From Dictyophora rubrovolvata (lineage: Eukaryota > Basidiomycota > Agaricomycetes > Phallales > Phallaceae): a stretch of 64,000 nt of DNA. Every line of letters starts with the position of its first letter. Within the stretch, counting starts at the first letter, position 1. The position numbers and the translations under genes are program-made. The stretch lies in contig CP114127.1 in NCBI GenBank assembly GCA_029959195.1, forward strand, positions 868,001 through 932,000. The letters run 5' to 3'. Of the stretch, positions 1 through 9,561 are shown in pieces. The notes under the pieces are model-generated. The model saw only the letters and a program-made list of their open reading frames with translations. It did no database searches and was not told where the DNA came from.

Positions 1-457
1 TAGAAAAATAAGAAGGAAGGAAACGATTGGAAACTCCAAGTGTTGCATTGACGGGAATTACTAAGAACTTCATTCGCGCAGTTTGCATTTCCCAAATTAT
101 ATGTTTTCAAAGAGACCATTGTCTATGATTAGCTCAATGGACAGGTTCTATTGTCCTATTTCCCCACACACTTTCAAATCAGGGCGGCGATGAGGACACG
201 CCTTGGTGCACAATGACCCTGGGTTTGGCGCTGGCGGTTGTGAGTCGGAGTTCAAATCGTATTGTCCGCGAAAGTCCATAGGACCGTGACAATATGTTAA
301 TATTTCCTTTAAATTGTTCAGTCCCCAATGCAAAGCTATCGGTCCTTCTTTCCCCTCCTTCCAACTAAAAAGGGGCTGTCTTTTGTGCCTCGCCATAACT
401 TAAAAATCCCCCATTTCGCCATTTCTTCCTTTCCAATTGCGATTATAGTTGACGGAC
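1..457. other. 5' flank of first receptor, no gene recognised
   Basis: I see no convincing coding region here. Open frames on both strands read like chance translations. The stretch contains CATTGTC at 117-123, the same core found upstream of the second receptor and of the pheromone gene, and is best read as the promoter region of the first receptor. Confidence 0.5.
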
Positions 458-2160
458 ATGCTCCACCCGGAATATCCAATCGTTTCGTTTTTATCTGTCT
501 TGCTTTTACTTTGCAGTGCACCATCGCACATCCGGGTACGTATATTTCATTCTCCCTGACTACCTCGAGTTTTACATTCTTTGCTTAGGCACGTAACATT
601 GCGACGATATCTTTGCACTTATGGCTTGCTGTTCTTAGTATCATTCGTGGCATCAATTCGATAGCATGGGCTGATAATGTTGAGATAAAGCTGCTCGTAT
701 GGTGTGATATAAGTAAGTTCTCTTCACTGTAGTTTCGTTACTTCTAGTCCCTGACCATCTCGCGCAGCCACAAAAATCGACATCGGGTTTACCCTGGCTA
801 TCCCCGCTTCGGCTCTATGTCTGATGGTTCACCTGGAGAGTATCGCCTCTGCCAGTTCAGTTCGAAATACTTCGAGAGACAAACGTCGCCGACAAATTTT
901 TGAATTTGTCATGTGCTTCTTTGTACCTATCATTTTCATGGCTCTTCGTGGGTTGCTGTTCCCAATGCTTATATCCCTTTTTAATTAAATCGTTTTAGAT
1001 TATATTGTCCAAGGACATCGTTTCGACATATATCAGGACCAGGGATGCCTACCCGCCATCTATGTCTCTTTACCCGCCATTTTCATTATCTGGGTTCCTC
1101 CGCTCGTGTTTGCGTGCATCTCTTTCATTTTCGCTGGTTAGATCATCGCTTTATTTTTACCTGTGGTACATTTCGCTGAAAATTGTTTTAGCCTTGTCTT
1201 TCCGTCATTTCCTTCGCCATCGAATTCTTTTCTCTAATCATTTACGCCAAAGTTCCACCATTAGTCCTCACCGTTATTTCAGATTAATGATCTTGGCCCT
1301 TGTTGAGATGATATGGGATTTGGGAACCAACGTATGGGTGCTGTGGCTCAATGTGTCGTTTGGTTTGCATCCTTGGACTAGTTGGGACTTTGTCCATTCG
1401 GGCTTCTCTCGCGTTCATCAACTTCCCTATATCCTCCTTCCCCAACCCGTTATCGATGGTGATGAATTTGTTTGGTGGATTCCACCTGTTTCATGCCTTT
1501 TGGTTTTCATTATTTTTGGTACTGGGCGTGAAGCTATAGCGGACTACCGTGCTGCTTTCAACTGGTTTAGACGCAAAATTCTCTGCCAGAAAATAACAAG
1601 TAACTTGAATGCGTCTCCGTTATCTTCTCCGAGTCAAAGGTAAGTACTATATTTTGATTTGGGTTTTTTTAAACATTTCTTTTAGTCTCCCAATTACTAG
1701 ACGTGATATCCGTGTTTCTATCCCCTTCGTGCAAACTGACGTCTCGGCGTCCGACATCAATAACAGTCCAACAAAGCCCTCTTTATTTCGAAGTCCATCT
1801 AGTCAAACATTTTATAGGAGATCTTTATCCGGTAACTTGATATTTATTGAAGCAAGATTTAATGCTAGCCCCACATTCCCTCCGGCCTCACCCATTCCCG
1901 GCATAGGTGCAGAGGCTTCGGGGCTGTCACCTGACGTTCATGGTGGTATTGATGCTCCTCCAGCACATATCGACAGTGCCCGTTCGTCGACTGGTTCGGA
2001 CCCGGGGACTTCCACGTCGGAGCCTTTCTTGGATTCGAATCGGTTTTCTTTGAGATCCGGTCACACAATGCTTTCATCGGTCTTTCCGAGTAACCAGTGT
2101 ACCTCCAAGAATTTGAATCTTAATGATTCCATCCATGTAGATAATACATCCCCTGTCTAA
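458..2160 (+). CDS. STE3-like mating pheromone receptor (GPCR), copy 1
   Basis: This is a seven-transmembrane G-protein-coupled receptor of the fungal STE3 family, which binds farnesylated peptide pheromones at the plasma membrane and signals through the mating MAP-kinase cascade. Six exons can be read: 458-535, 589-712, 768-947, 999-1136, 1192-1639 and 1686-2160, giving about 480 residues. The N-terminus (MLHPEYPIVSFLSVLLLL) is the usual STE3 start. Exon 2 holds the family signature RGINSIAWADNVEIK followed by VWCDI; exon 4 holds YIVQGHRFDIYQDQGC; exon 5 ends helix 7 with FVWWIPPVSC and ADYRAAF. The last exon is a hydrophilic Ser/Pro-rich cytoplasmic tail of about 158 residues, where these receptors vary most. 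I chose the start because it directly precedes the conserved PIVSFL stretch and gives a phase-0 exon matching the neighbouring receptor. No stop or frameshift was seen. Confidence 0.9.
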
Positions 2161-3020
2161 GATGTTTGTTTTCGCCCAGTTTTCCTTTTCAGGTTGCCTG
2201 TTTTACTATTGTCATTCCTTATCAATTCACTGAAGGAATATAATTCGCTACACTTCATACCTTGTACTCCCATTTGTATTTCCACAGTTCATCCAATTCC
2301 AATCAATAAAGGAAACCTTCACACAGCACTTGTGATGTCGATATATCCTCGGTATCCCTGTACGTTGGCAGGTATTTCGCTTTGCGATGTAATGCAAACT
2401 TGGACAATGGACGCAGGAGTCTTTTGTCTGCGTCATACCAGTGGACTCTATTGAGCTGTTCTGATTAGTCAACGATGAGACGAAAGAATGAAATTTACTT
2501 GCATGCAAGCAAGGTGTCTCCTGATACGTAGGCTTAGGCGTAGTACGATTTCCGATGAGTATATCAAGAGGTTACTTTTTTTTGATGACGGCAAATTGCA
2601 TATCTCGGTTAACGGCTGACAAACATATCACGTGGTCAAAAGCCTCTTGGCGTGGGTGGTATCAATGGACAAGATTTCTGGAAGGTCATTTGTTCGAACA
2701 TCCTGCTCCTCATATTTTTGGATTGAGTACTGGTAGGAGAAGGAAGTTGTTATCGGAGTCTCCGGCTAACAGTCAAATTAATATTGTGTCGTCGCCGACA
2801 ACGCATTAGTATAGTCTTAGTAAAAATATTATAAATCCCGGTAGCTAGTTTTCACCTTTTAATATTTATAATTCTGTGTATAAAGCTCTATATTTTTGGG
2901 CACTAAATAACAAGTTCTATCTAAATCATAACTGCTAGTTGCAACAGAAGTCAACATAAAAAATACATGGTTGGAATGTTGTGTTCTTTACCAAGTCTGC
3001 TCCCACTACTTGCGAACTGT
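2161..3020. other. Intergenic, nothing recognised
   Basis: This AT-rich 3' flank of the first receptor has no recognisable gene. Short open frames (for example 2194-2454 and 2555-2809) lack CaaX ends and family resemblance, so I do not call them pheromone genes. Confidence 0.5.
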
Positions 3021-3041
3021 TAGGGCAACTCAGGGTACACA

Positions 3042-3385
3042 CCTAGAGGAGGGAAAACCTAAGAGAAAAAGCTTAGGGATCCTCCTCTAGGGAAAACGAC
3101 TATATATCTACAAGTACAGGTGCTTGGTTGATCCCCATGGGATCTGCAGTGATAACAAATGAAAATGAGAGAACAAGTTGAAAATGAGAGAACAAGTTGA
3201 AAACGAGAAATAGACAGAAATATGAGAAATTGAGAAAGGACGGAATAAACACAGAGAGCATGAATACAGGAGAACAGGAAAACGGGAAAACAGAAAGTGT
3301 CATTAGCATACTGTAACAGTTGGCTAGAAGTGCCGTGGGCACTTCTCATCCAACCACCATTTAACACTTTAGTTAATACAGTCAC
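3042..3385. repeat. Hairpin plus 19-bp tandem repeat, probable decayed repeat element
   Basis: A strong hairpin begins here. CCTAGAGGAGG near 3042 pairs with CCTCCTCTAGG near 3085, with a nested CCTAAG/CTTAGG pair inside. Downstream, near 3162-3200, a unit containing GAAAATGAGAGAACAAGTT occurs twice and begins a third degenerate copy. The stretch to about 3700 is purine-rich and non-coding. It looks like remains of a transposable element, but no family could be assigned. Confidence 0.4.
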
Positions 3386-3837
3386 ACTTGAACTGTTTGA
3401 ATTAAGGCTGGTGGCCCATTGAGAAATCTAATAAAATAGTAATGGAAACATTACACTGTTCAAGAGAGAAAACAGAAAATGGAGATAACGGGGAAAATGA
3501 GGAACGGGATATAATACGAGAAACATGAGGATAAATAAAATAAACAAGGACTGATGATAACTGTAGAGAAATAAGGAGATGGTGCTAGCATACCCTGACA
3601 GTAACTTCTCAGCGTCAGCTTCAGCTGCCAGTGAATTATCCCTGTTGAGCCATCTTCAAGCTCTTTGTCATCAGACATTAGTTTCGATGGTGTTGCTCAG
3701 CCAGCTATGAATAAGACTCAACCCATCACTAACAGCTTACTCACAGTTAAATTTACCTGTAATAATCTGAATTATTTATGTAATAATTTACAGACGAACC
3801 AAATTGAGCACTAAATTACATGAAATCACGCGCGCAA

Positions 3838-3846
3838 AAAAGTGAC
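3838..3846 (+). repeat. Left target-site duplication of MULE-like element
   Basis: AAAAGTGAC is found immediately outside the left inverted repeat and again immediately outside the right one at 4804-4812. A perfect 9-bp duplication is the usual target-site signature of Mutator-like elements. Confidence 0.8.
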
Positions 3847-4011
3847 ACTAAATGCTAAAGGCACAGCAAGTTCGATCGGGTTCCCACAACATAAGCCACC
3901 ACTGCCGCCCACGGTTTGAGCCAGCAGCCAATGAGATGTGTTGGAAGCAAATTTTGTCTGATGGTCGTGTGTAGATTGATGTTAAATTAACAATAAATTA
4001 AAAGCAAAAGT

Positions 4012-4076
4012 GTGTACTTGTAGTCTAGTGGTTACTGTCTTATTAACTTTGTGATGAGCGTTGGTTTGATTTATGT
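4012..4076 (+). repeat. tRNA-like sequence in left arm of the inverted-repeat element
   Basis: TGTAGTCTAGTGGTTA resembles a tRNA D-arm/A-box, and GGTTTGATT about 35 bases later resembles a T-arm/B-box. The loop between could carry AAC, as in a valine tRNA. The acceptor and T stems do not pair well, so this is a tRNA-derived fossil and not a working tRNA. Confidence 0.5.
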
Positions 4077-4589
4077 GTGCTACATTTTTTTTTCAATTTT
4101 TTCACGTGACATGGAAAAAAAAGGTATGAGTATGAATACAGTGACTGTTTTCACTTTTGAGAATAAGTATCACCCAAATAACAGGCACAATCTGGTAAGT
4201 AATTCTCGTTATTTACTTACAACTTACATTACAAGTTGAATTTCAATATTGTAAAATGGACGGAGCACAATAAAACCTGCTCAGAAACCGCGCGCACCTA
4301 ACACGGACAATGACACAAACGCAGATAGTATAAGACAATATTGTTTATTAGTAATTATGGACAATACAATAAATGGCTGAGCTACAAACTTAACACAGAG
4401 TCACAGACCATAGCTTCTCCAAACTGTTGCGGATGACGGGGGAGAACTCAATGCTTTTGAATATAATATTATTCATAGCTCTCAGAGATCTCTGAAAGCT
4501 GCACTCTTACACTTAGAGGTGTATTTATCAGTGTGCGAAAAAATTGTTAAGATCATGTGAAAAAAATGCAGCCCATAGGAATCAAACTA

Positions 4590-4655
4590 ACACCCATCAC
4601 AAAGTTAATAAGACAGTAACCACTAGACTACAAGTACACACTTCGCTTTTAATTT
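4590..4655 (-). repeat. tRNA-like sequence in right arm of the inverted-repeat element
   Basis: This is the mirror copy of the left-arm tRNA-like stretch, on the opposite strand. Its B-box-like part, TAGTTTGATTCC, carries a few base differences from the left copy, which suggests independent drift since insertion. Confidence 0.5.
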
Positions 4656-4803
4656 ATTGTTAATTTAACGTCAATCTACACACGACCATCAGACAAAATT
4701 TGCTTCCGACGCATCTCATTGGCTGCTGACTCAAACCGTGGGCGGCAGTGGTGGCTTATGTCGTGGGAACCCGATCGAACTTGCTGTGCCTTTAGCATTT
4801 AGT

Positions 4804-4812
4804 AAAAGTGAC
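4804..4812 (+). repeat. Right target-site duplication of MULE-like element
   Basis: This is the second copy of AAAAGTGAC, directly abutting the right end of the inverted repeat. Confidence 0.8.
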
Positions 4813-5120
4813 CTGATACTCCTCGAAAATCGTACCTTGATAGTACCAGCCTGTCACCATATCACGACCGTTCCTAAATTAAGGACTCGTTGGATCTATA
4901 TATATGACAGAACCTCGTGTAGATGACCGGACCCAGTACGATGGCCCCGCAGACGAACTGGTCCTTTTACCTTCTACTAGGCGTCGGAGGTTAGTAACAA
5001 TCGTTAAACTTCAGGCTCTCGCGGCTCAACTTTTTATATAATGCAAAAAAATACTAGCTACGCTTAGTTTAAGTGAAAGATATGAAATTCAAGTAATTAC
5101 ACAATATTGGATACGTCGTC

Positions 5121-5130
5121 CATTGTCCCT
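5121..5130 (-). promoter_or_regulatory. Candidate HMG-type mating response site upstream of receptor 2
   Basis: CATTGTCCCT reads AGGGACAATG on the minus strand, identical to ten bases at 7931-7940 upstream of the pheromone gene. ACAAT/ATTGT cores are typical of HMG-box proteins, the class that controls mating genes in basidiomycetes. It lies about 140 bp before the receptor start. The function is inferred. Confidence 0.4.
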
Positions 5131-5272
5131 CTAAATTGCTTCCGCAGAACAAAAGCGACCTGGTCCAAATGCACACCTTAAAAGCCAAGTCGAATTTCTT
5201 GCGTCGGGTTCGCGTTCTCGCTTCCCTCTAAATTTTCATCATACCCTTTTCACTCTTTTCGCTCGTTTCGCG

Positions 5273-6999
5273 ATGCAGCACCCCGAGCTACCCATTGTCT
5301 CCTTCCTTTGCTTCGTCATGGTACTTACCGTTCTGCCTGCTCATCTTCGAGTATGTATGAATGCTTCTTTCAATTTTTCACCTAAATTATTTCTCTCGTT
5401 AGGCTGGTAGCGTTGCCACCATTGCTCTTATTGCATGGTTGTCAATTATGAGTTTAATCCGTGGCATTGATTCCCTCATTTGGGCCGATAACTTTGACAT
5501 CAAAGTTCCAGTCTGGTGCGATATAAGTAAGCCCACTCGGCATTAAAAAATTTTGAACGCCGCTGATTTGTCTTCTAATAGCAACAAAACTTACTGTTGG
5601 TTTCAACTTAGCCGTCCCAACAGCCGCGCTTTGTGTTCTGAAGCATCTGGCATCCATCGCCTCCGCAAGCACTATCAGTAACAACTCTGCTGAAAAAAAA
5701 AGACGTCAAATTTTTGAGGGTATCATGTGCTTTGGACTGCCAATCATTTATATGGCTTTGCGTAAGCCATCACATTTTTTTCCGTTTGCTTGAATGTTAA
5801 CCGATCTCTTAGATTATGTCGTCCAAGGTCACCGGTTTGACCTTTATGAATATTTTGGCTGTCAGCCTACAATATATTACTCAGTTGCTGCCATTTTTCT
5901 CTATTATGGCCCTCCGTTATTCATGTCAAGTATTAGCTTCATTTTCGCTTGTGAGTAGAGCCTTTCCTTTCCTAAACCCCTTCGAAAACTGACATGTATA
6001 CTATTAGCTCTGTCCCTCTACCGTTTCCTTCGCCTCAGGATCAACTTTTCACTGCACTTGCGTAACAATAACTCTGCGTTGAGTGCAAGTCGATATTTCC
6101 GCCTTATGACAATGGCAGTTGTTGTAAATATGTGGGACGCGGGTATCAATACCTATATTATTGTCTATACAAATCAACTCGACGGTGGTCTCCGCCCTTG
6201 GATGAGCTGGGCTAATGTTCATTTGAACTGGTCATTCATCGCTGTCTATCCTACAGAACTTTTCCCGCCTTCTGTTTTCGCTCAGGTTCTGTTCGTCTGG
6301 TGGATTGTACCCATCTCCTGCTTCATCTTTTTCATCTTCTTCGGTTTTGGCTCCGAAGTTATAGCTGATTATCGTGCAGCCGTTATGTGGGTTTGGACCA
6401 AAGTTTTCAGACAAAAAGCTAAACGCTCTTTAACGCTGCCGTTTACGCAGTGAGTTCTTTCTTGATTATTATCCAGGACACTTGGGCTTATCTCCTTTAG
6501 GACTCGTAAAGATCGCGTAACTATCGGCACCCCTATTTCAGTCCAGAATCATCAAAAAATGTGGGATGATTCCACATCTATCGTTACAACGCAACAAGTA
6601 AAACTCGAATCGCGTCCAGTTTCAGACGTATCCTCAGTCATTAATTATGCATCGCCATCTTCCTCTGATGTTCACCAAGCCGCTTCTAATGGGTCGTGGC
6701 ATCCTTATGCCGTTTTGCCTGAGGCGAATTCAGGAAAGTCTTACCCAAATTCTCTTAAGAAGGAAGATTCTTCTAGAGACATTGCTACGTTTACTGAATC
6801 GGGCCTACTCGAAGAGTATGCTTTTCCTCACAACACACTGCGCGTAAATGCCCCCTTTGTTGAAACGCAAAACTCCAAGGATGTCGACGTAGAGAGTCAG
6901 GATTGCCGATCGGAGGTCCATGACGAAACTAGCAGCGCCCATGATTTTGAGATCGTACAGAGAACATTATCTCTCAATTTTGTTCCTCGAGCCTCGTAA
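5273..6999 (+). CDS. STE3-like mating pheromone receptor (GPCR), copy 2
   Basis: This is a second fungal pheromone receptor, read as six exons: 5273-5350, 5403-5526, 5582-5761, 5813-5950, 6008-6449 and 6501-6999, about 486 residues. The first four exons are exactly the same lengths as in the upstream receptor (78, 124, 180 and 138 bases), which shows descent from a tandem duplication. Signatures include HPELPIVSFL at the N-terminus, RGIDSLIWADNFDIK with VWCDI in exon 2, YVVQGHRFDLYEYFGC in exon 4, and FVWWIVPISC plus IADYRAAV at the end of helix 7. The tail of roughly 170 residues is Ser/Thr-rich and acidic, and differs from copy 1. All introns have GT-AG ends and no disabling change was seen. 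One receptor is presumably the mating-type determinant; the sequence alone cannot tell whether the other is a non-mating paralog. Confidence 0.92.
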
Positions 7000-7930
7000 C
7001 AAACACTTGTATTAATATTATATTATAATTCTCCTCGTGTTTTAGCCCTGCTTTCAGTTTTCTATCACTACACAATTATCTCATCCTCCCATCCTCTTTC
7101 TTTCGTTTTTTATCTTTCTCTCATACCCCGCATTTTGGATATGGTCATATTCGCTCTCTGCCTATAATGAAGTATGAAACCGCTGAGGTGGTGTTGTAGC
7201 GGATGAATGTATTAATATCGTTATCGCAACAATAGAAAAACCTGTAACCAGCCCGAGCTCGGGATCACCTGTTTTTTTTTTGGTCTAGTCTATATGGCTA
7301 AGAACAGTGAATATAATCCACCTTTTAAAGTCGGAATTGCACCCTATGGAATCGTTGTAATGTTCTAGAAGAAGGAACGAAGGCGTTGTGACATTTCGAA
7401 AATCAGAATTCAAGTGATCTTCCTTGAGCTGGACAATTAGCAGGGGAAAGCATGCGGCGAGACCGTTACGCATAGGTTCGAGCACGGAAATTCTCAAGTC
7501 TAGATAATCATGACATAGGTTCAAGGGCAGATTGATCTCTATAAATTTGGACTTCTTCATTTCGTTTTGTTATCAGTCGAGTCAGTCCTGTTTCGAATAT
7601 GATAGCTTACTTCTTCCAACAACGACGAGTTGTATATATTTTCTCCTACTCAATCGATTTGTAAGATAGTTTTTCCTTTCTCAGTACGAGTTCTTCGACA
7701 CAGAAGATCGCTCTCTTCATAGGTTGGAATGGTAGGCTAGTGATTAACTAGATAACGAACTTTAAAGATCAATGGGAGCCTCTTGTGACCTTCTGCCCGC
7801 AGCAGGGGTTCCCGGCTAAGCGCAGATTACGCTAAGTAATCGGTAACAACAGTAAACCATGTGTCCACTATGAGAAAAAGAGATGAAAGAAAGCCTGGGT
7901 GTGAAACACGACTCGGAGGTAGGGTTGTGT
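7000..7930. other. Intergenic, no recognised gene
   Basis: This is the 3' flank of receptor 2. A 91-codon minus-strand frame (7285-7560) has unremarkable composition and no family resemblance; I cannot say whether it is a gene. No further pheromone-like CaaX frame was found here. Confidence 0.4.
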
Positions 7931-8050
7931 AGGGACAATGAAAGATGGACTCGTTACGTAATCAGGTCGGACGCCAACATGGTCATCGCCATTGTTCTGT
8001 CCTAGGGTTCGCTATTGACCAGGGACTATAGGACTTTTTCATCCATTGTT
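7931..8050 (+). promoter_or_regulatory. Cluster of ACAAT/ATTGTT sites upstream of pheromone gene
   Basis: Three HMG-box-like cores lie within 120 bp: AGGGACAATG at 7931-7940, CATTGTTCT at 7990-7998 and CATTGTTCT at 8044-8052. They sit directly before the TATA box of the pheromone gene. HMG proteins binding such cores drive pheromone response in other basidiomycetes. The role here is inferred from position and repetition. Confidence 0.4.
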
Positions 8051-8066
8051 CTCGGACGCAACCGCT

Positions 8067-8073
8067 TATAAAA
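8067..8073 (+). promoter_or_regulatory. TATA box of pheromone precursor gene
   Basis: TATAAAA followed by AGG lies 164 bp before the start codon. Transcription would start near 8097, leaving an untranslated leader of about 135 bases, which is reasonable for a strongly expressed pheromone gene. Confidence 0.55.
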
Positions 8074-8230
8074 AGGAAGTGTGGCCCAGTTCCGCAAGCA
8101 TACCCACCTTTCAAGCTTGATTTTTTCTTCGGCTTTCAGCGTCACCTCTTTGACACTCTACACACTGCAAACGCACTCAATCTTTATACCACTCAATCCT
8201 TATACCCGCCAATACTCATCCATACCGGCG

Positions 8231-8344
8231 ATGGATATCTTCATTTTCAAATTACTTGCAATATTCCCAGCTGTTGGAGAGGACAACGGTCCCCTCGACG
8301 AAGACCACACCTCAGCAATCACCGCTTCATGCACAATTTCATAA
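8231..8344 (+). CDS. Lipopeptide mating pheromone precursor (CaaX)
   Basis: The 37-codon frame starts MDIFIFKLLAIF and ends ...SCTIS, where Cys-Thr-Ile-Ser is a CaaX box. Such precursors are farnesylated and carboxymethylated at the Cys after loss of the last three residues, cut internally, and secreted to bind the STE3 receptor of a compatible partner. An acidic stretch (VGEDNG, then LDED followed by H) lies 12-20 residues before the Cys, which fits the charged cleavage site of basidiomycete precursors, although the common Glu-Arg pair is absent. I preferred this methionine over the upstream in-frame one at 8081 because MD plus a short hydrophobic start is usual for these precursors and the TATA box and leader fit. 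It lies 1.2 kb after receptor 2, on the same strand. Confidence 0.75.
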   Translation: MDIFIFKLLAIFPAVGEDNGPLDEDHTSAITASCTIS

Positions 8345-8681
8345 CATCTCGGACCTACCAAAGGTGAGGAGGCACTGCGTCCTAGTCAGAATTATGACTA
8401 AGTAACTCCATTTTCCATAGATGGTCCTATAGCGACACTTTTGTGCTTTCAAATACCCACATACCGTTACCATATCCTTATTTCGTTCTTTGCTCATTGT
8501 AGTTGCAGTTGACTTGCAAAACTTAAACCTAACGCATTCGTTGTTGTAGCCCTATATCCCAGAATATATACAAACCATCTTTTTTCATCGTTTCATTGCT
8601 TCCCAGAGCGAAGAATAGCAAACTGCAAACCGTGAGAGGAGAGATAATACTGCAAGTCTGCAACGTCTATATTGTGTATCT
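8345..8681. other. 3' flank of pheromone gene
   Basis: Non-coding. A possible short 3' UTR intron (GTGAGG near 8363 to an AG near 8420) is the only feature I can suggest. Confidence 0.3.
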
Positions 8682-9491
8682 TTAATTCGTGTCGCGCTTC
8701 TCTTTTACTCGATCTACTTCATCTTGGTTTCTCCGGCCAAAAAATTCCGTTAACTTAAGACCAGTCCAATTCTGAAACCCCGATAATGTAGTTTCAACGC
8801 CCTTCGTTGTGGCAAACCGAACATTGTGTAGTGTATGACGTGCCGCGGCGGAGCCTGAGGCAATGCTTTCATTGAGCTGTTCATGCGCGTCGGCTACAGC
8901 AGGAGCATGTGTCCGTTCTAGTGTTGAGACATATGAGGAGATGTTGTACGACAATTTTGGTAAGAAATGGTTCATAGAAAGAAGGAATAGAGTGGGCGGT
9001 AGAGTCAACCGCAAGAGAATGGAGCGATTTCTTGCAATGATGGAGCCTGTTAGTGCTGCAACGCCTATGTATAAGGCACCAGGCGTTAAGTCTTCGTCTG
9101 AGGCTTTTAGAGATTTTAATCTACCTAAAATACGTGATATACATCAGCGATTAACACAGGTTGAGAGGGTCTTACGTTCGACAGCATGTTCTACATTTAT
9201 CCAACGTTCAACGGCGTTTTGCAGTTTCCCTCGAATATTTCCATACGTCTCCGTAGCGGAATATCTAGCAAATGCTATGTTCTGTTCCAATTTTGTATTT
9301 GTTTCAACGAGAACGATCTCTGGTTCGGGTTGTGAGTAAATGGAGAGCTGGTTGTAAAACGTTGAACATGAGTGGTTGTCGTATCGAAAATACAGTTCAC
9401 CTTTCCTGATGCTCCTTTGTTTTCTGCCTAATCAGCCATAAAATGAGTCAAACTTGATATAATCAACAAGAAAATGACAAAAACGCACCAT
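8682..9491 (-). CDS. MIC27: MICOS complex subunit, Mic26/Mic27 (apolipoprotein O) family
   Basis: After splicing, the minus strand reads a short N-terminus (AENKGASGKLSIY), then PEPEIVLVE, then the family core: ALYIGVAALTGSIIARNR, followed by RLTLPPTLFLLS, NHFLPKLSYN and a charged C-terminus. The glycine-rich helix and the HFLP-x3-N motif are diagnostic of the Mic26/Mic27 family, which sits in the inner mitochondrial membrane and binds cardiolipin at cristae junctions. Introns are seen near 9343-9395 and 9121-9152. The start is uncertain: the ATG at 9491-9489 gives a first exon of a single Met before an intron, so an upstream ATG in the overlapping leader of the next gene is possible. The neighbouring gene is transcribed divergently, with the two starts only about 70 bp apart. 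Confidence 0.8.
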
Positions 9492-9561
9492 GATGAGACT
9501 TGTCAATGGACAAGCGTTTTCCGTGAGGATATTTCCGGCTGACGTAACTGGGACTTTTTTC

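Larger units (their letters stand above)
3847..4803. mobile_element. Non-autonomous Mutator-like (MULE/MITE) element with long inverted repeats
   Basis: The two ends are long imperfect inverted repeats. The left arm starts ACTAAATGCTAAAGG at 3847 and extends to about 4109; the right arm ends with the reverse complement at 4803 and starts about 4547. The ends are flanked by the perfect 9-bp duplication AAAAGTGAC, which points to the Mutator superfamily. The 430-bp interior has no transposase-like frame, so the element would depend on a helper. Each arm contains a tRNA-like stretch with A-box-like and B-box-like sequences. The element lies between the two pheromone receptors, ending 470 bp before the second receptor start. 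Confidence 0.8.

Noticed and set aside
2194-2809. Further pheromone precursor genes after receptor 1
   Set aside because: Short frames, including one starting MDAGVF, do not end in a CaaX box and lack the expected size and spacing.
4012-4080. A functional tRNA gene
   Set aside because: A-box and B-box-like text is present, but acceptor and T stems do not pair, and the same text occurs in both arms of a transposable element.
7285-7560. A 91-codon minus-strand gene
   Set aside because: No domain, no splice context and ordinary composition; it may be chance.
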